This document shows, piece after piece, positions 4,642 through 5,704 of a DNA stretch of 5,704 nt. Made by a program: the position numbers and the translations under genes. Positions within the stretch are counted from its first letter, which is position 1. Each line of letters begins with the position of its first letter. The notes beneath the pieces are model-generated. The model saw only the letters and a program-made list of their open reading frames with translations, searched no databases and had not been told where the DNA came from. The stretch is from Thioalkalivibrio sp. (GTDB taxonomy: Bacteria; Pseudomonadota; Gammaproteobacteria; Ectothiorhodospirales; Ectothiorhodospiraceae): NCBI GenBank assembly GCA_007136145.1, contig SLHN01000224.1, positions 1-5,704 of the forward strand, in the 5' to 3' direction.

Positions 4642-5704
4642 GTGGACTCAGAGACATCGAACGCTCAACACACTCCGATGATGCAGCAATACCTGCGCAT
4701 CAAGGCCGAGCACCCGGATACGCTGCTCCTGTATCGCATGGGCGATTTCTATGAGCTGTTCTACGACGACGCACAGCGTGCCGCGCAGCTGCTCGACATC
4801 ACGCTGACCCGACGCGGCGAATCCGCGGGCCAGCCCATCCCGATGGCCGGCATCCCCGTGCATACCCTGGAAAGCTATCTGGCGCGACTTCTCAAGAAGG
4901 GCGAGGCGGTGGCGATCTGCGAGCAGACCGGCGAGGTGGGTAGCGGCAAGGGACCGGTGCACCGCGAAGTGGTGCGCATCGTGACCCCGGGAACGATTTC
5001 CGAAGAGGCTCTGCTCGACGCCCGCGAGACCAACCTGATCGTGGCAATCTGCCCGGGGCCTGAGACCAAGGCCACGGCACCGGTTGGGCTCGGCGTCCTG
5101 GAATTTGCCAGTGGTCGCTTCAGTGTCACCGAAGTGACCGCCGGCGAGCCACTCGCCGCCGAACTGGCGCGTCTGAATCCGGTCGAGTGCCTCGTCCCTG
5201 AGAGCTTGGCCACCGGTTTCCCCGGAAGCCAACGGCTACCGGACTGGCACTTCGACTCGGTGTCCGCACGGCGGATCCTTACCGAGCATTTTCGGACCCG
5301 GGATCTCTCCGGCTTTGGGTGCGACGATCTCCCCCTCGGTGTTGCAGCGGCTGGCGCGCTCCTTTCCTACGTGCAGAACCGTTACCGCGGCGAACTGGGC
5401 CACATTACCGGGCTCAGCCGGGAATTACGCGGCGATGCACTGCAACTGGATGCGGTAACCCGACAGAACCTGGAACTGCACCAGACGCTTTCAGGCCGGC
5501 GCGAAGGCAGCCTGATCGCATTGCTCGACGGTGCCCGTACCGCGATGGGATCGCGGCTTCTCGGGCGCTGGCTGAATCAGCCGCTGCGCGACCGCGCACG
5601 TATCCGGGAACGGCACGGAGCCGTGCAGGAAATTCTGCGCCGGGACTTGCAGCGGGAACTGCGCCGGCATCTGTCGGGACTCGCGGATTGCGAGCGCATC
5701 ATCA
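4642..5704 (+). CDS. mutS: DNA mismatch repair protein MutS, N-terminal part, cut by right edge
   Basis: Recognises mispaired and small-loop DNA and recruits MutL in methyl-directed or general mismatch repair. About 354 codons are present, against 853 in E. coli. An in-frame stop at 4633-4635 limits the start to the GTG at 4642 or the ATG at 4678. I chose the GTG because it includes the conserved HTPMMQQYL block and puts the mismatch-reading Phe and Glu at exactly 36 and 38, as in E. coli (RMGDFYELFYDDA, 32-44). Other domain I blocks are GIPVHTLESYLARLLKKGE and ICEQTGEV. The connector domain follows from about residue 116, and the core/lever begins near 267 (RYRGELGHI, DAVTRQNLEL, TAMGSRLLGRWLNQPL). 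The clamp and ATPase domains lie outside the window. It is divergent from the minus-strand cluster, and the frame is intact throughout. Confidence 0.97.
   Translation, partial: MDSETSNAQHTPMMQQYLRIKAEHPDTLLLYRMGDFYELFYDDAQRAAQLLDITLTRRGESAGQPIPMAGIPVHTLESYLARLLKKGEAVAICEQTGEVGSGKGPVHREVVRIVTPGTISEEALLDARETNLIVAICPGPETKATAPVGLGVLEFASGRFSVTEVTAGEPLAAELARLNPVECLVPESLATGFPGSQRLPDWHFDSVSARRILTEHFRTRDLSGFGCDDLPLGVAAAGALLSYVQNRYRGELGHITGLSRELRGDALQLDAVTRQNLELHQTLSGRREGSLIALLDGARTAMGSRLLGRWLNQPLRDRARIRERHGAVQEILRRDLQRELRRHLSGLADCERII

Noticed and set aside
4678..4683. ATG-ATG pair as the mutS start
   Set aside because: It would remove the conserved residues before MMQQYL and lies about 47 bases beyond the AAGG site; the GTG at 4642 restores E. 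coli numbering of the mismatch-reading Phe36.
4218..4754. 178-codon plus-strand open frame spanning the intergenic region into mutS
   Set aside because: Overlaps the signal-peptide region of the exported protein on one side and mutS in a different frame on the other; no ribosome binding site or family match.
4648..5232. 194-codon minus-strand open frame opposite mutS
   Set aside because: Antisense to mutS, whose frame carries the conserved MutS blocks; no recognisable domain.

Overview
The window reads as a moderately GC-rich gammaproteobacterial chromosome segment. AlaS, RecX, RecA, PncC and MutS all align by eye, nearly without gaps, to their Escherichia coli counterparts. The order mutS / (extra gene) / pncC-cinA / recA / recX / alaS is a variant of the housekeeping cluster common in Gammaproteobacteria. 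The sequence alone does not support a genus call. No rRNA, tRNA, CRISPR array, insertion sequence or phage gene is visible.

Layout. Positions 1-4428 hold five genes on the minus strand. In transcription order they are: a predicted exported peptidoglycan-binding-domain protein (2896-4428), pncC/cinA C-terminal type (2346-2855), recA (1216-2247), recX (759-1244, overlapping recA by 29 bp), and the 5' third of alaS (cut by the left edge). A 213-bp divergent intergenic region (4429-4641) separates these from mutS, which runs rightward from a GTG at 4642 and is cut by the right edge. The two genes facing this region have readable ribosome binding sites. The region also carries candidate promoters in both directions, a 7-bp perfect stem and repeated GATAC words. 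The only other sizeable non-coding gaps are 98 bp before recA, with a candidate promoter and two small inverted repeats, and 66 bp before alaS, with a 10-bp perfect inverted repeat. No stretch above 300 bases lacks a gene.

How the genes work together. RecA (recombinase and SOS co-protease), RecX (modulator of RecA filaments) and MutS (mismatch recognition) form a genome-maintenance group. PncC recycles NMN, linking to NAD and so to NAD-dependent DNA ligase. AlaS charges tRNA-Ala. The odd member is the exported protein: three degenerate peptidoglycan-binding repeats followed by a beta-rich C-terminal domain I can only tentatively place in the concanavalin-like/DUF1080-like class. RecA, RecX and MutS all appear to start with GTG.

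Overall this is mainly a conserved housekeeping region. I see no convincing new multi-gene system. The points most worth a second look are the exported protein and its C-terminal domain, the inverted repeat in front of alaS, and the apparent lack of a canonical SOS box in front of recA.
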